A stretch of DNA of 64,000 nt. Origin: Hyunsoonleella pacifica. GTDB lineage: Bacteria > Bacteroidota > Bacteroidia > Flavobacteriales > Flavobacteriaceae. This document shows, in pieces, positions 8,396 through 17,066 of the stretch. The notes under the pieces were generated by a model. The model made no database searches and was not told the origin of the DNA. It saw nothing but the letters and a program-made list of their open reading frames with translations. Position numbers and translations under genes: made by a program. Position 1 is the first letter of the stretch; every line of letters starts with the position of its first letter. The stretch covers positions 310,001 through 374,000 of the forward strand of contig NZ_SIRS01000002.1 in NCBI RefSeq assembly GCF_004310335.1. The letters run 5' to 3'.

Positions 8396-8851
8396 ATGAC
8401 AACATTAAAAACAGGAGATAAAGCACCTGACTTTACAGCTTTAGATGAGCAGGGAAATACAGTGCAGTTAAGTGATTATAAAGGAAAAAAATTAGTAGTC
8501 TTCTTTTATCCTAAAGCGAGTACGCCAGGATGTACGGCTGAGGCTTGTGATTTAAATGATAATTTTGATCGCTTTCAGGCGCAAGGCTACGAAATTTTAG
8601 GTGTAAGTGCAGATAGCGCGAAAAGACAGTCTAATTTTAAGAATAAATATGGTTTTAAATACTCTTTACTTGCGGATGAGGATAAATCAGTAATCGAAGC
8701 TTTTGGTGTTTGGGGACCAAAAAAGTTTATGGGTAGAGAATATGATGGCATACATCGAACTACATTTATCATAAATGAAGAAGGAGTGATTGATCAAGTA
8801 ATCACTAAAGTAAAAACCAAGGTGCATGCTGCGCAAATATTAGATGCATAA
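8396..8851 (+). CDS. bcp: Thioredoxin-dependent peroxiredoxin (BCP/PrxQ type)
   Basis: This cytosolic enzyme reduces hydrogen peroxide and organic hydroperoxides using thioredoxin. The 151-residue protein has the full AhpC/TSA fold. The active-site segment STPGCTAEACDLND carries the peroxidatic Cys and, five residues later, the second Cys characteristic of the PrxQ alpha type. The FYPKASTPGC and GVWGPKKFMGREYDGI segments are also diagnostic. It is monocistronic, divergent from nth and ended by a strong hairpin directly after the stop codon. Pairing with a DNA glycosylase is consistent with oxidative-damage defence but may be chance. Confidence 0.95.
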   Translation: MTTLKTGDKAPDFTALDEQGNTVQLSDYKGKKLVVFFYPKASTPGCTAEACDLNDNFDRFQAQGYEILGVSADSAKRQSNFKNKYGFKYSLLADEDKSVIEAFGVWGPKKFMGREYDGIHRTTFIINEEGVIDQVITKVKTKVHAAQILDA

Positions 8852-8880
8852 AAAAAGGAGCCTCATGGCTCCTTTTTTTT
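8851..8880. terminator. Strong bidirectional hairpin terminator
   Basis: AAAAAAGGAGCC at 8851-8862 and GGCTCCTTTTTT at 8867-8878 form a perfect 12-pair stem with loop TCAT, flanked by A and T runs. It begins at the last base of the peroxiredoxin stop codon and ends at the stop of the convergent gene, so it serves both. Confidence 0.9.
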
Positions 8881-10366
8881 ATTTTTTCTTTCTTGTTGAA
8901 GTACGGTGTTTCAAGGTTAATGGCTTAAGAGGTCTTCTGGTATAACCAAACAATCTGAAATCTTTTATTAAATCGGCAGTACCTTCTGGAAGCATGTCTT
9001 CCCATCCAGGTTCGCCAGTCTCAATCATTTTTAAGGCTTCTCTGGAGAAGATATTCATAATGCTTTCATCGTAATCTTCAATGTCAATAACTTTACCGTT
9101 ATATTTAAAGAATTTATACAATTCTTTCATTCGAGGGTATACTTTTAAATTTTCACTATCAATAAGTTCTCCTGTTTTAGGGTCAAACATAGGGTAGAGG
9201 TATACTTTTAAATCTTTAAAGAATAGTTTGCCAAAAGCTTCTAAGATACCTCCACTTATATGACGATAATATTTTTCATCAAAAATATCTATAAGGTTGC
9301 TTACACCCATTGCTAATCCCATTCTAGCTTTTGTGTAGTTAGAGAAGTATTCTACAACTTTATAATACTCTTGGAAGTTTGAAATCATTACTGATTGCCC
9401 TAGGGCGCATAACAAATCTGCTCTATCGATAAAATCTTGTTCATCTATTTTTCCTTCTGCGCGTAAATTAGAAAGTGTAATTTCAAAAACTACAACGGTT
9501 TTGTCAGGGTCTACTTTATTTTCCTTCACAAACATTTCATATGACTTCTTGTACATAGCCATATTTACCTTTGTTACGGGTCTGAAACTACCGCGAAGCG
9601 CTAGAATATTTTTCTTGTAAAAAATTCTGGCAGGTAAAACATTGTTGCCATCAGGACCAAATACTACAGCGTCAGTCATACCATTTTTTACTAACTGTAA
9701 GCTCATCAATCGGTTGTCAACATTTTTAAACACAGGTCCTGAAAAGTTTATAGTGTCAATCTCTAATTGGTCTTTATCTAAATGATCATAAAGATATCTT
9801 AGAAGTTTTTTAGGCTCATTGTATTTGTAAAATGCACCATATATTAGGTTTGTTCCTAGTACACCAAGTGTTTCTTGTTGTAAACGAGCGTCAGTTTCCT
9901 TAAATCTAATATGAAGGATGATTTCGTTATAATTTGCCCCAGCTTCAACCTGATATTTAATGCCAACCCAACCATGGCCTTTAAATTGCTTTGCAAAATC
10001 TATGGTGGCTACTGTATTGGCATAAGTAAAGAATATTTTATCAGGATTTTCATCTCTTGTAATACGTTCCTCCATTAATGCCATCTCATGGGAAAGCATT
10101 TTACGTAACCTAGACTCAGTAACATAGCGTCTATCATCTTCAATACCATAAATAGCATCACTAAAATCTTTGTCATAGGCAGACATTGCTTTTGCTATTG
10201 TGCCTGAGGCACCACCTGCTCTAAAAAAATGTCTAGCAGTTTCTTGTCCTGCTCCAATTTCAGCAAATGTTCCGTAAATATTTTCGTTAAGATTTATTCT
10301 GAGAGCTTTAGATTTTAATGAAGGAATATCATCAAATTCTCTGTCGCCATTTATGCTGATTTCCAT
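8879..10366 (-). CDS. Large conserved cytosolic protein of unknown function
   Basis: I place the start at the ATG at 10366; a TTG two codons upstream is also in frame but weaker. The 495-residue product has no signal peptide or long hydrophobic segment. Visible features are an acidic N terminus (MEISINGDREFDD), a Gly/Ala-rich segment GTFAEIGAGQETARHFFRAGGASG, a TYANTVATIDF block and a basic tail ending TSTRKKK. I recognise the protein as a widely conserved bacterial family but know no demonstrated role, and the automatic names attached to its relatives are not convincing. It is monocistronic and shares a terminator with the peroxiredoxin gene. Confidence 0.75.
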   Translation of the reverse strand: MEISINGDREFDDIPSLKSKALRINLNENIYGTFAEIGAGQETARHFFRAGGASGTIAKAMSAYDKDFSDAIYGIEDDRRYVTESRLRKMLSHEMALMEERITRDENPDKIFFTYANTVATIDFAKQFKGHGWVGIKYQVEAGANYNEIILHIRFKETDARLQQETLGVLGTNLIYGAFYKYNEPKKLLRYLYDHLDKDQLEIDTINFSGPVFKNVDNRLMSLQLVKNGMTDAVVFGPDGNNVLPARIFYKKNILALRGSFRPVTKVNMAMYKKSYEMFVKENKVDPDKTVVVFEITLSNLRAEGKIDEQDFIDRADLLCALGQSVMISNFQEYYKVVEYFSNYTKARMGLAMGVSNLIDIFDEKYYRHISGGILEAFGKLFFKDLKVYLYPMFDPKTGELIDSENLKVYPRMKELYKFFKYNGKVIDIEDYDESIMNIFSREALKMIETGEPGWEDMLPEGTADLIKDFRLFGYTRRPLKPLTLKHRTSTRKKK

Positions 10367-10454
10367 AAGCAATCTAGGTTAATACAATTTTAGGTAAAGA
10401 TACCAAATAACCATAGTTTACAAAAAAATAACCTTATTTTTGTTTAGTAAAATT

Positions 10455-11222
10455 ATGGTTTTGAAGGTAACGTTTTTAGGTACTGGCACATCGCAAGGCA
10501 TTCCTGTAATAGGTAGCAAACATCCTGTTTGTTTAAGTAGTGATAAAAGGGATAAGCGATTAAGGACATCAGTTTTGGTTGAGTGGGAAGATTATAGTTA
10601 TGTAGTTGATTGCGGTCCGGATTTTAGACAGCAAATGTTGAGTGCTGGGTGTGAAAAAATTGATGGGATTTTATTTACTCATGAGCATTCAGATCATGTT
10701 TTAGGGTTAGATGATATAAGGCCTTTTTATTTTAAGCAAGGCGATATTTCTATTTATGCTCAGAAAAGAGTTTTAAAATCACTAAAGAGAAGGTTTGACT
10801 ATATATTTCAAACCGAAAATAAGTATCCAGGAGCTCCTTCGGTGTCAATCCATAAATTAAAAAATAAAGCGTTTAATTTAAAAGGTTTGAATGTTATGCC
10901 TGTAAAAGGTTATCATTATAAGCTTAGTGTTTATGGTTTTAGATTTGGAGATTTTTGCTATACCACTGATTTGAAATCAATGAAACCAAAAGAAATTGAA
11001 AAAATAAAAGGGGTAAAAGTACTTGTGGTTAACGCCTTAAGAATAGAAAAACACTATTCTCATTTTAATTTAGAGGAAGCTTTAGATTTTATAGCTAAAA
11101 TAAAACCCGAGCGCGCCTTTTTAACACATATAAGTCATAAACTAGGGTTTCATGCTGAAGTAGAGAAGGAGTTGCCTAAAAATGTGTTTTTAGCTTATGA
11201 TAACTTAGAAATTACGATATAG
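10455..11222 (+). CDS. MBL-fold metal-dependent hydrolase (PhnP-like)
   Basis: The start chosen is the ATG at 10455, giving MVLKVTFLGTGTSQGIP, the normal family N terminus; a TTG five codons earlier is less likely. The 255-residue cytosolic protein has the metallo-beta-lactamase signature THEHSDHVLGLDDIRPF (about 75-95), and further metal ligands in the CYTTDLKS and FLTHISHKLG segments. The TGTSQGIP plus Cys-rich N-terminal loop is typical of the PhnP/lipoate-related phosphodiesterase branch. Its substrate cannot be told: no phosphonate genes are nearby. Two bases separate it from the next gene, so the pair is probably co-transcribed. Confidence 0.85.
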   Translation: MVLKVTFLGTGTSQGIPVIGSKHPVCLSSDKRDKRLRTSVLVEWEDYSYVVDCGPDFRQQMLSAGCEKIDGILFTHEHSDHVLGLDDIRPFYFKQGDISIYAQKRVLKSLKRRFDYIFQTENKYPGAPSVSIHKLKNKAFNLKGLNVMPVKGYHYKLSVYGFRFGDFCYTTDLKSMKPKEIEKIKGVKVLVVNALRIEKHYSHFNLEEALDFIAKIKPERAFLTHISHKLGFHAEVEKELPKNVFLAYDNLEITI

Positions 11223-11224
11223 AG

Positions 11225-11725
11225 ATGAAGCAAAAAATTTTTATGTATCTGTTTGTGTTTGCATTATTGCTTATTATTTTTCAATATGCAAATGCTAAAC
11301 GTATTTTTGAAGATCAAAATAGGAAATTAGAGAATTATAAAGTTAAAGCTGAAAAACTAACAGATTCTTTGTCTATCCTACAGAGTAATATGTTAACTCT
11401 ATCACATTTTAATCTGGAGCGAAATGAGGATGCGCTAAGTTATTTTGAAAAGGATGGTTATGATGTAAGCAAATTAATTCCATTAATTAAGGATGAGATT
11501 TATAGCACGAATGAGATCGAAGGTCAGCACCCTATTGTGCCTTATGCATCTTCTGAGGGTAGAAAAATGCTAATTAATACCGTAAAGCTTCTAAATCATA
11601 AGTGGTTTATAGCTGATTTTTCAGATGGAGAGTATTGGGGGGAGATACTGGTTAATTATTACATAAACGAAGATAAAACCATTGATTTTGAGTTAGCAGA
11701 ATCCTTTTTATATCCTTTTGATTAA
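11225..11725 (+). CDS. Membrane-anchored coiled-coil protein, unknown function
   Basis: The 166-residue protein starts with one hydrophobic helix (about residues 4-22) that should anchor it in the inner membrane. A short heptad-like coiled coil follows (about 28-58), and then a soluble domain with aromatic blocks HPIVPYASSEGRK, NHKWFIADFSDGEYWGE and an acidic C terminus. I do not recognise a family with known function. It directly follows the MBL-fold gene and ends one base from a convergent lipoprotein gene. Confidence 0.65.
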   Translation: MKQKIFMYLFVFALLLIIFQYANAKRIFEDQNRKLENYKVKAEKLTDSLSILQSNMLTLSHFNLERNEDALSYFEKDGYDVSKLIPLIKDEIYSTNEIEGQHPIVPYASSEGRKMLINTVKLLNHKWFIADFSDGEYWGEILVNYYINEDKTIDFELAESFLYPFD

Positions 11726-11726
11726 T

Positions 11727-12098
11727 TTATTCTATTTTATAAGCAATACCTTTGGCTTTTTTAACTTCGCCAACATAAGAATACTCAAAGGAGTAAGAAG
11801 AGTCAGTAGTTTTTAAAATTTTAAGGTGTATATCCTTTTGTTCTGACATATTCTTAGGATTTATAGTTCTAAAAACGGCTTCACAATCATTAATCCATCG
11901 TATTTCTGAAGAATCTGTATGATTATCATATGTTTCAATTTGTAGTTGTTCTGTTCTAACAAAGTATGACTTGTAAACTATACCATTAACAATAGATTCA
12001 CTATAAAATTTACCTGTTCTATAATTTTTACAATTACGTTCGGTTTTGTAGCAAGATGTTAATAAAATTAATGCGAGGCAAAGCAGTGTATTTTTCAT
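11727..12098 (-). CDS. Small lipoprotein, unknown function
   Basis: The signal peptide ends with the lipobox LTSC (Cys16), so the mature protein is a lipoprotein of about 107 residues. After a Cys-containing start (YKTERNCKNYRTGKFY) it shows beta-rich sequence with SSEIRWINDCEAVFRTINP and SYSFEYSYVGEVKKAKG. Two conserved-looking Cys (in RNCKN and NDCEA) could form a disulfide. Similar small lipoproteins are frequent in Flavobacteriaceae; no role is known to me. The next upstream gene on this strand is the XRE regulator, 36 bases away, so the two could share a transcript. Confidence 0.7.
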   Translation of the reverse strand: MKNTLLCLALILLTSCYKTERNCKNYRTGKFYSESIVNGIVYKSYFVRTEQLQIETYDNHTDSSEIRWINDCEAVFRTINPKNMSEQKDIHLKILKTTDSSYSFEYSYVGEVKKAKGIAYKIE

Positions 12099-12134
12099 CT
12101 AAAATAATTTACTACAAAATTACAAACTAGAAAT

Positions 12135-12506
12135 CTATTTTTCGAAGTTTTCAAAACTCCCATCAGAATAAAAAATGACAATTCGTTCAATTTTCTTTTC
12201 ATGAGATGATTTAATACTTGCAATTTGTTTTGAAGGCATTTCTAAGGAAGGGGTAGGAGTTTGTTTTTCTATTTCTATGGTTTTAGGGAAGCTTCCTTTG
12301 CCGTTTAATAGCCAATATAATTCTACCTCAGGAAAAGTTGAAAGTACTTTTAAAACAAACTCTAAACTAGGCTTATTTCTACCAGATAATATGTGTGAAA
12401 TACTTGAGCGTTGTACACCTATTTTTTCAGCAAAAGAAGAGGCAGACTCACCATAATATCCGATGATTTTTTGAAGCCTTTTAGTGAATTCTTCGCTGTT
12501 TATCAT
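12135..12506 (-). CDS. XRE-family helix-turn-helix transcriptional regulator
   Basis: Residues about 8-62 form a Cro/C1-type DNA-binding domain: SASSFAEKIGVQRSSISHILSGRNKPSLEFVLKVLSTFP. The remaining 60 residues are a Pro-, Ser- and Lys-rich linker with a short C-terminal strand IERIVIFYSDGSFENFEK. This layout is common in Bacteroidota regulators. Targets are unknown. The gene is divergent from the M14 peptidase gene, with about 290 AT-rich bases between them that could hold its operators. Confidence 0.88.
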   Translation of the reverse strand: MINSEEFTKRLQKIIGYYGESASSFAEKIGVQRSSISHILSGRNKPSLEFVLKVLSTFPEVELYWLLNGKGSFPKTIEIEKQTPTPSLEMPSKQIASIKSSHEKKIERIVIFYSDGSFENFEK

Positions 12507-12799
12507 TGTAAATTGTTATCATGTGAGATTTGTTGTTACAAATGTAATAAAAAGCATTTAATTGAACTATATATATAACGAACACTTTGATTTTTTATTA
12601 ATCAATTAATTTAAATAAAATATTTTAAAGTTATGATTACCAATAATTTAATATTGTATTTTTTGAAATAGTGTTAATTTGAAAAATTTATCGAATAGAT
12701 GTGTTTCAATTTGTTTACTAAACTAAACAAAAGCCCATAAAGCAAGTGTTTACAATTGTAAAAACCGAAATGTTTACTTTTGTAGACCAAATAAAAGAT
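12507..12799. other. Divergent intergenic region between the XRE regulator and M14 peptidase
   Basis: This strongly AT-rich stretch has no gene. It should contain the promoters of both flanking genes. A promoter candidate for the peptidase is at 12756-12782; I see no clear operator palindrome for the regulator. Confidence 0.6.
12756..12782 (+). promoter_or_regulatory. Putative promoter of the M14 peptidase gene
   Basis: TACTTTTG (TAnnTTTG form) lies at 12775-12782, with TTG at 12756-12758, a spacing of 16 that is shorter than the usual 19-21. If used, transcription starts near 12789, which rules out the GTG at 12746 and the ATG at 12770 as starts and supports the ATG at 12800. Confidence 0.35.
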
Positions 12800-13954
12800 A
12801 TGGAAATTTCAGACTTGCAATTACTCTTTAATAATCATAAAGAATCTTCTCTCTATCATAGGTATATAACTAATGAAAAAATTATACCATTACTCTCTAA
12901 ATATGATACAAAAGCAGAGGTAAAAATAGTAGGTAAATCAGTTTTAGAAAATGATATTTATGCAGTAAAAATAGGTAGCGGATCTAAGCGAATTTTGATG
13001 TGGTCTCAAATGCATGGAAATGAATCTACCACAACTAAAGCACTTTTTGATTTTTTAAATGTATGTATTGCGGCGAATGTTATAACAAATACTATTTTAG
13101 AAAATTGCACACTTTGTATTATCCCTATTTTAAATCCTGATGGAGCGAAAGTCTATACACGTGTAAATGCCAATAATGTAGATTTAAATCGTGATGCTCA
13201 ACATAGAACACAGCCAGAAAGTATAATATTGCGAGAAGTTTTCGAAGATTTTAAACCTCATTTTTGCTATAATTTACATGGGCAGCGTACTATTTTTAGT
13301 GCTGGTAACACAAATAAGTCAGCAACAATTTCGTTTTTAGCACCAGCACAAGATAATGATTGCACCATAACTCCAACGCGGAAGATAGCTATGGAAGTTA
13401 TTGCGGAAATGAATAACCATTTACAAAAAACAATTCCAGAGCAGGTTGGAGTATACGATGATGCTTTTAATATTAATTGTGTTGGGGATACGTTTCAAAC
13501 TGAAAATGTTCCTACAATTTTATTTGAAGCTGGTCATTTTCATGAAGATTATGCTAGAGACATAACGCGAGAACTCATTTTTATATCTTATTTAACGTCT
13601 CTATATTATATTTCTAAAAATGACATTGATGGTAATAAATATAAATCTTATGAAGATATTCCTGAGAACAAAAAATTGTTTTTTGATGTTATTATCCGAA
13701 ATGCACGTATAAACCAGAAAGATAAAAGTACTATGGATTTAGCTTTTCAATTTGAGGAGAGATTACTTGATGGTAAAATAGAATTTGTACCTATTTTTCA
13801 AAAAAGAGGGGAGTTGTTAGATAGTTTTGCACATAGGGAAATTGATGCTAAAGGGGCTATAATCTCAACTGTAGACAATAAAGTATTGGAACTAAATAGC
13901 GAAAACGTTTTCGTAAAATTAAATACTAAGGAAATCGCATTATTTTTAAAATAA
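12800..13954 (+). CDS. M14-family zinc carboxypeptidase
   Basis: The start at 12800 (MEISDLQLLF) fits the usual family N terminus and the promoter-like element just upstream; in-frame starts at 12746 and 12770 would add 9-18 unlikely residues. The product of about 384 residues shows the M14 zinc site HGNESTTTKALFDF, the substrate-binding NPDGAKVYTRVNANNVDLNRDAQ, the third ligand in CYNLHGQRTIF and the catalytic Glu in TILFEAGHF. No signal peptide is seen, so it is likely a cytosolic metallopeptidase; a C-terminal beta domain follows. Substrates are unknown. It precedes an Lrp/AsnC regulator in the same direction, 70 bases away. Confidence 0.85.
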   Translation: MEISDLQLLFNNHKESSLYHRYITNEKIIPLLSKYDTKAEVKIVGKSVLENDIYAVKIGSGSKRILMWSQMHGNESTTTKALFDFLNVCIAANVITNTILENCTLCIIPILNPDGAKVYTRVNANNVDLNRDAQHRTQPESIILREVFEDFKPHFCYNLHGQRTIFSAGNTNKSATISFLAPAQDNDCTITPTRKIAMEVIAEMNNHLQKTIPEQVGVYDDAFNINCVGDTFQTENVPTILFEAGHFHEDYARDITRELIFISYLTSLYYISKNDIDGNKYKSYEDIPENKKLFFDVIIRNARINQKDKSTMDLAFQFEERLLDGKIEFVPIFQKRGELLDSFAHREIDAKGAIISTVDNKVLELNSENVFVKLNTKEIALFLK

Positions 13955-14024
13955 AGCATATTAAATGTGCGTATTCTTTATAAAAAATGTATTATTTTTG
14001 ATTTTTATTTAAGAATAGTTCATT

Positions 14025-14504
14025 ATGGGGAAAATTAAACTAGACGAAATTGATCATCAAATTCTTGATATGTTAATTGACAATACAAGAATACCATTTA
14101 CAGATATTGCAAAGAAGCTTTTAATCTCTGCAGGAACAGTGCATGTGCGTGTAAAGAAGATGGAGGAGTCAGGTATTATTAGAGGTTCATCTCTAACATT
14201 AGATTATAAAAAGCTTGGTTATTCATTTATTGCTTATGTTGGTGTGTATCTAAATAACACGTCTCAAACACAATTTGTGTTGGAGCGTATAAACGAAATT
14301 CCGTTTGTAACAGTAGCACATATTACTACAGGTAAGTTTAACATATTCTGTAAAGTAAGAGCTAGAAATACAGAACATGCCAAAGAAGTAATATTCAAAC
14401 TTGATGAAATTGAAGGTGTATATCGCACTGAAACTATGATATCTTTAGAAGAAAGTATAAACGACAAGAAGAGGCTAATGCACTCTATATTTAATGAGAT
14501 GTAA
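14025..14504 (+). CDS. Lrp/AsnC-family transcriptional regulator
   Basis: The 159-residue protein has an N-terminal winged helix-turn-helix (LDEIDHQILDMLIDNTRIPFTDIAKKLLISAGTVHVRVKKMEESGII). An AsnC effector domain follows (about 70-150; YVGVYL, FVTVAHITTGKFNIFCKVRARN). Such proteins sense amino acids as octamers and control amino-acid metabolism. The adjacent peptidase gene is a reasonable but untested target. A good terminator hairpin follows at 14534. Confidence 0.93.
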   Translation: MGKIKLDEIDHQILDMLIDNTRIPFTDIAKKLLISAGTVHVRVKKMEESGIIRGSSLTLDYKKLGYSFIAYVGVYLNNTSQTQFVLERINEIPFVTVAHITTGKFNIFCKVRARNTEHAKEVIFKLDEIEGVYRTETMISLEESINDKKRLMHSIFNEM

Positions 14505-14533
14505 GTGTTTGATTGTCTTTTGATTACATTGTT

Positions 14534-14559
14534 AAGCCTCATTTTATGAGGCTTTTTTT
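14534..14559 (+). terminator. Rho-independent terminator of the Lrp/AsnC gene
   Basis: AAGCCTCAT at 14534-14542 pairs perfectly with ATGAGGCTT at 14546-14554 over a TTT loop and is followed by a T run. It isolates the housekeeping region from the polysaccharide locus that starts at 14694. Confidence 0.88.
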
Positions 14560-14693
14560 CTTATTGTTTAGTATATTATGTGTTTGTTAAAGTAATTATT
14601 GTGTAATTCATAGAAAATTTTTGAAATACTTTATTTATTAAAAGATATTTAACCATTAAATAGAAACCAAATAAACCTACTTATCTACTTTAT

Positions 14694-16127
14694 ATGTTAT
14701 TTAATTCTATAGAGTTTTTTATATTTCTACCAATAGTATTTATCTTATATTGGTTTGTTACTGCAAAACATTTAAAAGCGCAGAACTTGCTTATAGCAAT
14801 TTCAAGCTATGTTTTCTACGGATGGTGGGATTGGAGATTTCTGTCTTTAATAGCGTTTAGTTCTATAGTTGATTACACTATTGGTATTCTTTTACAAAGA
14901 TCAGAGTCTAAAAACAAACGAAAATTGTTGCTATGGATAAGTATTTGTGTTAACCTCGGATTTTTAGGCTTTTTTAAGTACTATAATTTTTTTGTACAAA
15001 GTTTGGTAGATTCTTTTACGCTTTTAGGACAACCTCTTGAAATTAGCACCTTAAAAATTATATTACCAGTTGGTATAAGCTTTTATACATTTCAAACATT
15101 AAGTTATACTATAGATGTTTATAATAAAAAACTGAAACCAACTAAAGATTTTATTGCATTTACTGCATTTGTTAGCTTTTTTCCTCAATTAGTAGCTGGA
15201 CCTATTGAACGTGCAACTAATTTACTTCCTCAGTTTTATACCAAGCGTAAATTTATTTATGAATTAGCAGTTGATGGTATGCGTCAGGCATTATGGGGTT
15301 TATTTAAAAAAGTTGTAATTGCCGATAACTGTGCTAAGTATGCAAACATGATTTTTAATAATTATGAAGACTATTCAGGGAGTACCTTGTTATTAGGGGC
15401 TTTTTTCTTTGCTTTTCAGATATATGGAGATTTTTCAGGCTATTCAGACATAGCCATTGGTGTGTCTAGGTTATTTGGTTTTGATTTAAAGAGAAATTTC
15501 GCATTCCCTTATTTTTCTAGAGATATTGCTGAATTTTGGAGGAGATGGCACATGTCTTTATCTACTTGGTTTAGAGACTATTTATATATTCCATTGGGTG
15601 GAAGTCGAGGAGGTACAAGTATGAAGATAAAGAATACATTTATAATTTTTCTTGTTAGTGGATTTTGGCACGGTGCAAATTGGACTTTTATTGTATGGGG
15701 GGGCTTAAATGCAATTTACTTCTTACCACTTATGTTAACAAATAAAAACAGAATAAATACAGATATAGTGGCTATGGACAGTGTTCTACCAAGTATAAAG
15801 GAAATTTTACAAATAGTATTAACATTTTTCTTGACATTAATAGCTTGGGTGTTTTTTAGAGCAGATTCTGTAACTCATGCATTTTTATTTTTAAAAGGTA
15901 TTTTTAATAGTTCTTTATTTTCGGCTTTTCAAATATTACCTAGTACAATTCTGCTTTTAGTTTTATTCTTTATCATAGTTGAATGGATAGGTAGAAGAGG
16001 AGAGTATGCAATTGACAGGATAGATACCTTAGGTAAACCTTTACGATGGTTATTTTACTTACTGATTATAATTTTAATGTTCAGTTTTACAGGTGAGCAG
16101 CAGGAATTTATTTATTTTCAATTTTAA
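14694..16127 (+). CDS. MBOAT membrane O-acyltransferase, copy 1 (AlgI-like)
   Basis: The 477-residue protein has about ten membrane helices and the MBOAT core. It shows GPIERATNLLPQF, the segment FWRRWHMSLSTWFRDYLYIPLGG, and SGFWHGANWTFIVWGG with the conserved His. Family members such as AlgI and DltB pass acyl groups across the inner membrane to a periplasmic partner. It ends in FIYFQF, as do the other three copies in the window. The adjoining SGNH protein three bases downstream is the expected partner that finishes acyl transfer to the sugar. This is the first of four such pairs and is closest in sequence to the copy at 39707. Confidence 0.93.
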   Translation: MLFNSIEFFIFLPIVFILYWFVTAKHLKAQNLLIAISSYVFYGWWDWRFLSLIAFSSIVDYTIGILLQRSESKNKRKLLLWISICVNLGFLGFFKYYNFFVQSLVDSFTLLGQPLEISTLKIILPVGISFYTFQTLSYTIDVYNKKLKPTKDFIAFTAFVSFFPQLVAGPIERATNLLPQFYTKRKFIYELAVDGMRQALWGLFKKVVIADNCAKYANMIFNNYEDYSGSTLLLGAFFFAFQIYGDFSGYSDIAIGVSRLFGFDLKRNFAFPYFSRDIAEFWRRWHMSLSTWFRDYLYIPLGGSRGGTSMKIKNTFIIFLVSGFWHGANWTFIVWGGLNAIYFLPLMLTNKNRINTDIVAMDSVLPSIKEILQIVLTFFLTLIAWVFFRADSVTHAFLFLKGIFNSSLFSAFQILPSTILLLVLFFIIVEWIGRRGEYAIDRIDTLGKPLRWLFYLLIIILMFSFTGEQQEFIYFQF

Positions 16128-16130
16128 ATT

Positions 16131-17054
16131 ATGTTTAAATTTTTAAGAAATATAATCTTCTTTTTTTTAGCAGCACTTGTTACAGGAGAGGTTGTGGTAA
16201 GGTTAACCCATGCTGTATCTGATATTCCGCAACGTACTATAGATAAAGACGGTATTCAAAAATACTATCCAAACCAAACAGGTTATTGGCTCAATGGTAC
16301 CCACACTTGGGAAATTAATGATCTTGGTTGGCCGGGGCAACTTCCTCAAAATTATGATAATTTAATTACCATAATTGGTGATTCGTTTATAGAAAATTTT
16401 ATGAACCCCAACGAATGTCATCAAGCTGTTTTGTTAAAACAAAGGTTAAGTAATTACAATTTTATGGAAGCAGCAAGATCAGGAATTTCATTTATAGAGG
16501 CTTTTGAAATTTCTAAACAATTAGATTCGCTTAATCCAATTGAAAATCTTATCTATGTCACAGATAGTGATTTTAGAGAAAGTATTGAAGATATTAAAAA
16601 GCTAGAAGATATTACCCAAGTAGACCTAAAGTCTCAAAAGGTTGTATACGGTAAAATGAAGGCTCCAAGTATGAAAAAAATGCTTTATAACTGGAAATTA
16701 GCCTATTATTTTTATAATCGATTTCCGATAAACTTTAGTAGCCTTTCGAAGTTTAAAAAAACAACAAAGGTAGATCATGGAAATAAAGATGTTAATATCA
16801 ATCAACAGATAAAATCTCTCTTGTCTTATATTAAGAAGAATTATGATATTCATAATAAAATTTTAGTATTCCATCCTAATTCAGATAAAGAGATAATCAA
16901 ATTATGTAAAGCTCAAGGTTTTTATATTATTCATTTAAACTCCAGTAATGATGAGAAAAGTTGGACCTTTGATTATGATCATCATTGGACATGTTATGGT
17001 CATGAACAAGTAGCAGAGCAAGTTAAGCAGGGACTAATAAATATAGAACTTTAA
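16131..17054 (+). CDS. SGNH-fold periplasmic O-acyltransferase partner, pair 1
   Basis: This 307-residue protein has one N-terminal membrane anchor (about 5-25) and a periplasmic SGNH domain. Block I is IIGDSFIENF with Ser at about 85, and the C-terminal Asp-His pair is in FDYDHHWTCYGHEQVA. Short anchored SGNH proteins coupled to an MBOAT gene act like AlgX/AlgJ or PatB, placing acetyl or another acyl group on exported polysaccharide. The gene starts three bases after its MBOAT partner. Its N-terminal motif (VDK/IDK, then YPNQTGYW) is shared with the partner at 18524, suggesting the two pairs arose by duplication. Confidence 0.8.
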   Translation: MFKFLRNIIFFFLAALVTGEVVVRLTHAVSDIPQRTIDKDGIQKYYPNQTGYWLNGTHTWEINDLGWPGQLPQNYDNLITIIGDSFIENFMNPNECHQAVLLKQRLSNYNFMEAARSGISFIEAFEISKQLDSLNPIENLIYVTDSDFRESIEDIKKLEDITQVDLKSQKVVYGKMKAPSMKKMLYNWKLAYYFYNRFPINFSSLSKFKKTTKVDHGNKDVNINQQIKSLLSYIKKNYDIHNKILVFHPNSDKEIIKLCKAQGFYIIHLNSSNDEKSWTFDYDHHWTCYGHEQVAEQVKQGLINIEL

Positions 17055-17066
17055 TAGCAGTTAAGT

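Noticed and set aside
12746-12799. Longer M14 peptidase start at GTG 12746 or ATG 12770
   Set aside because: The extra residues do not resemble the family N terminus, and a TAnnTTTG promoter element lies inside them.
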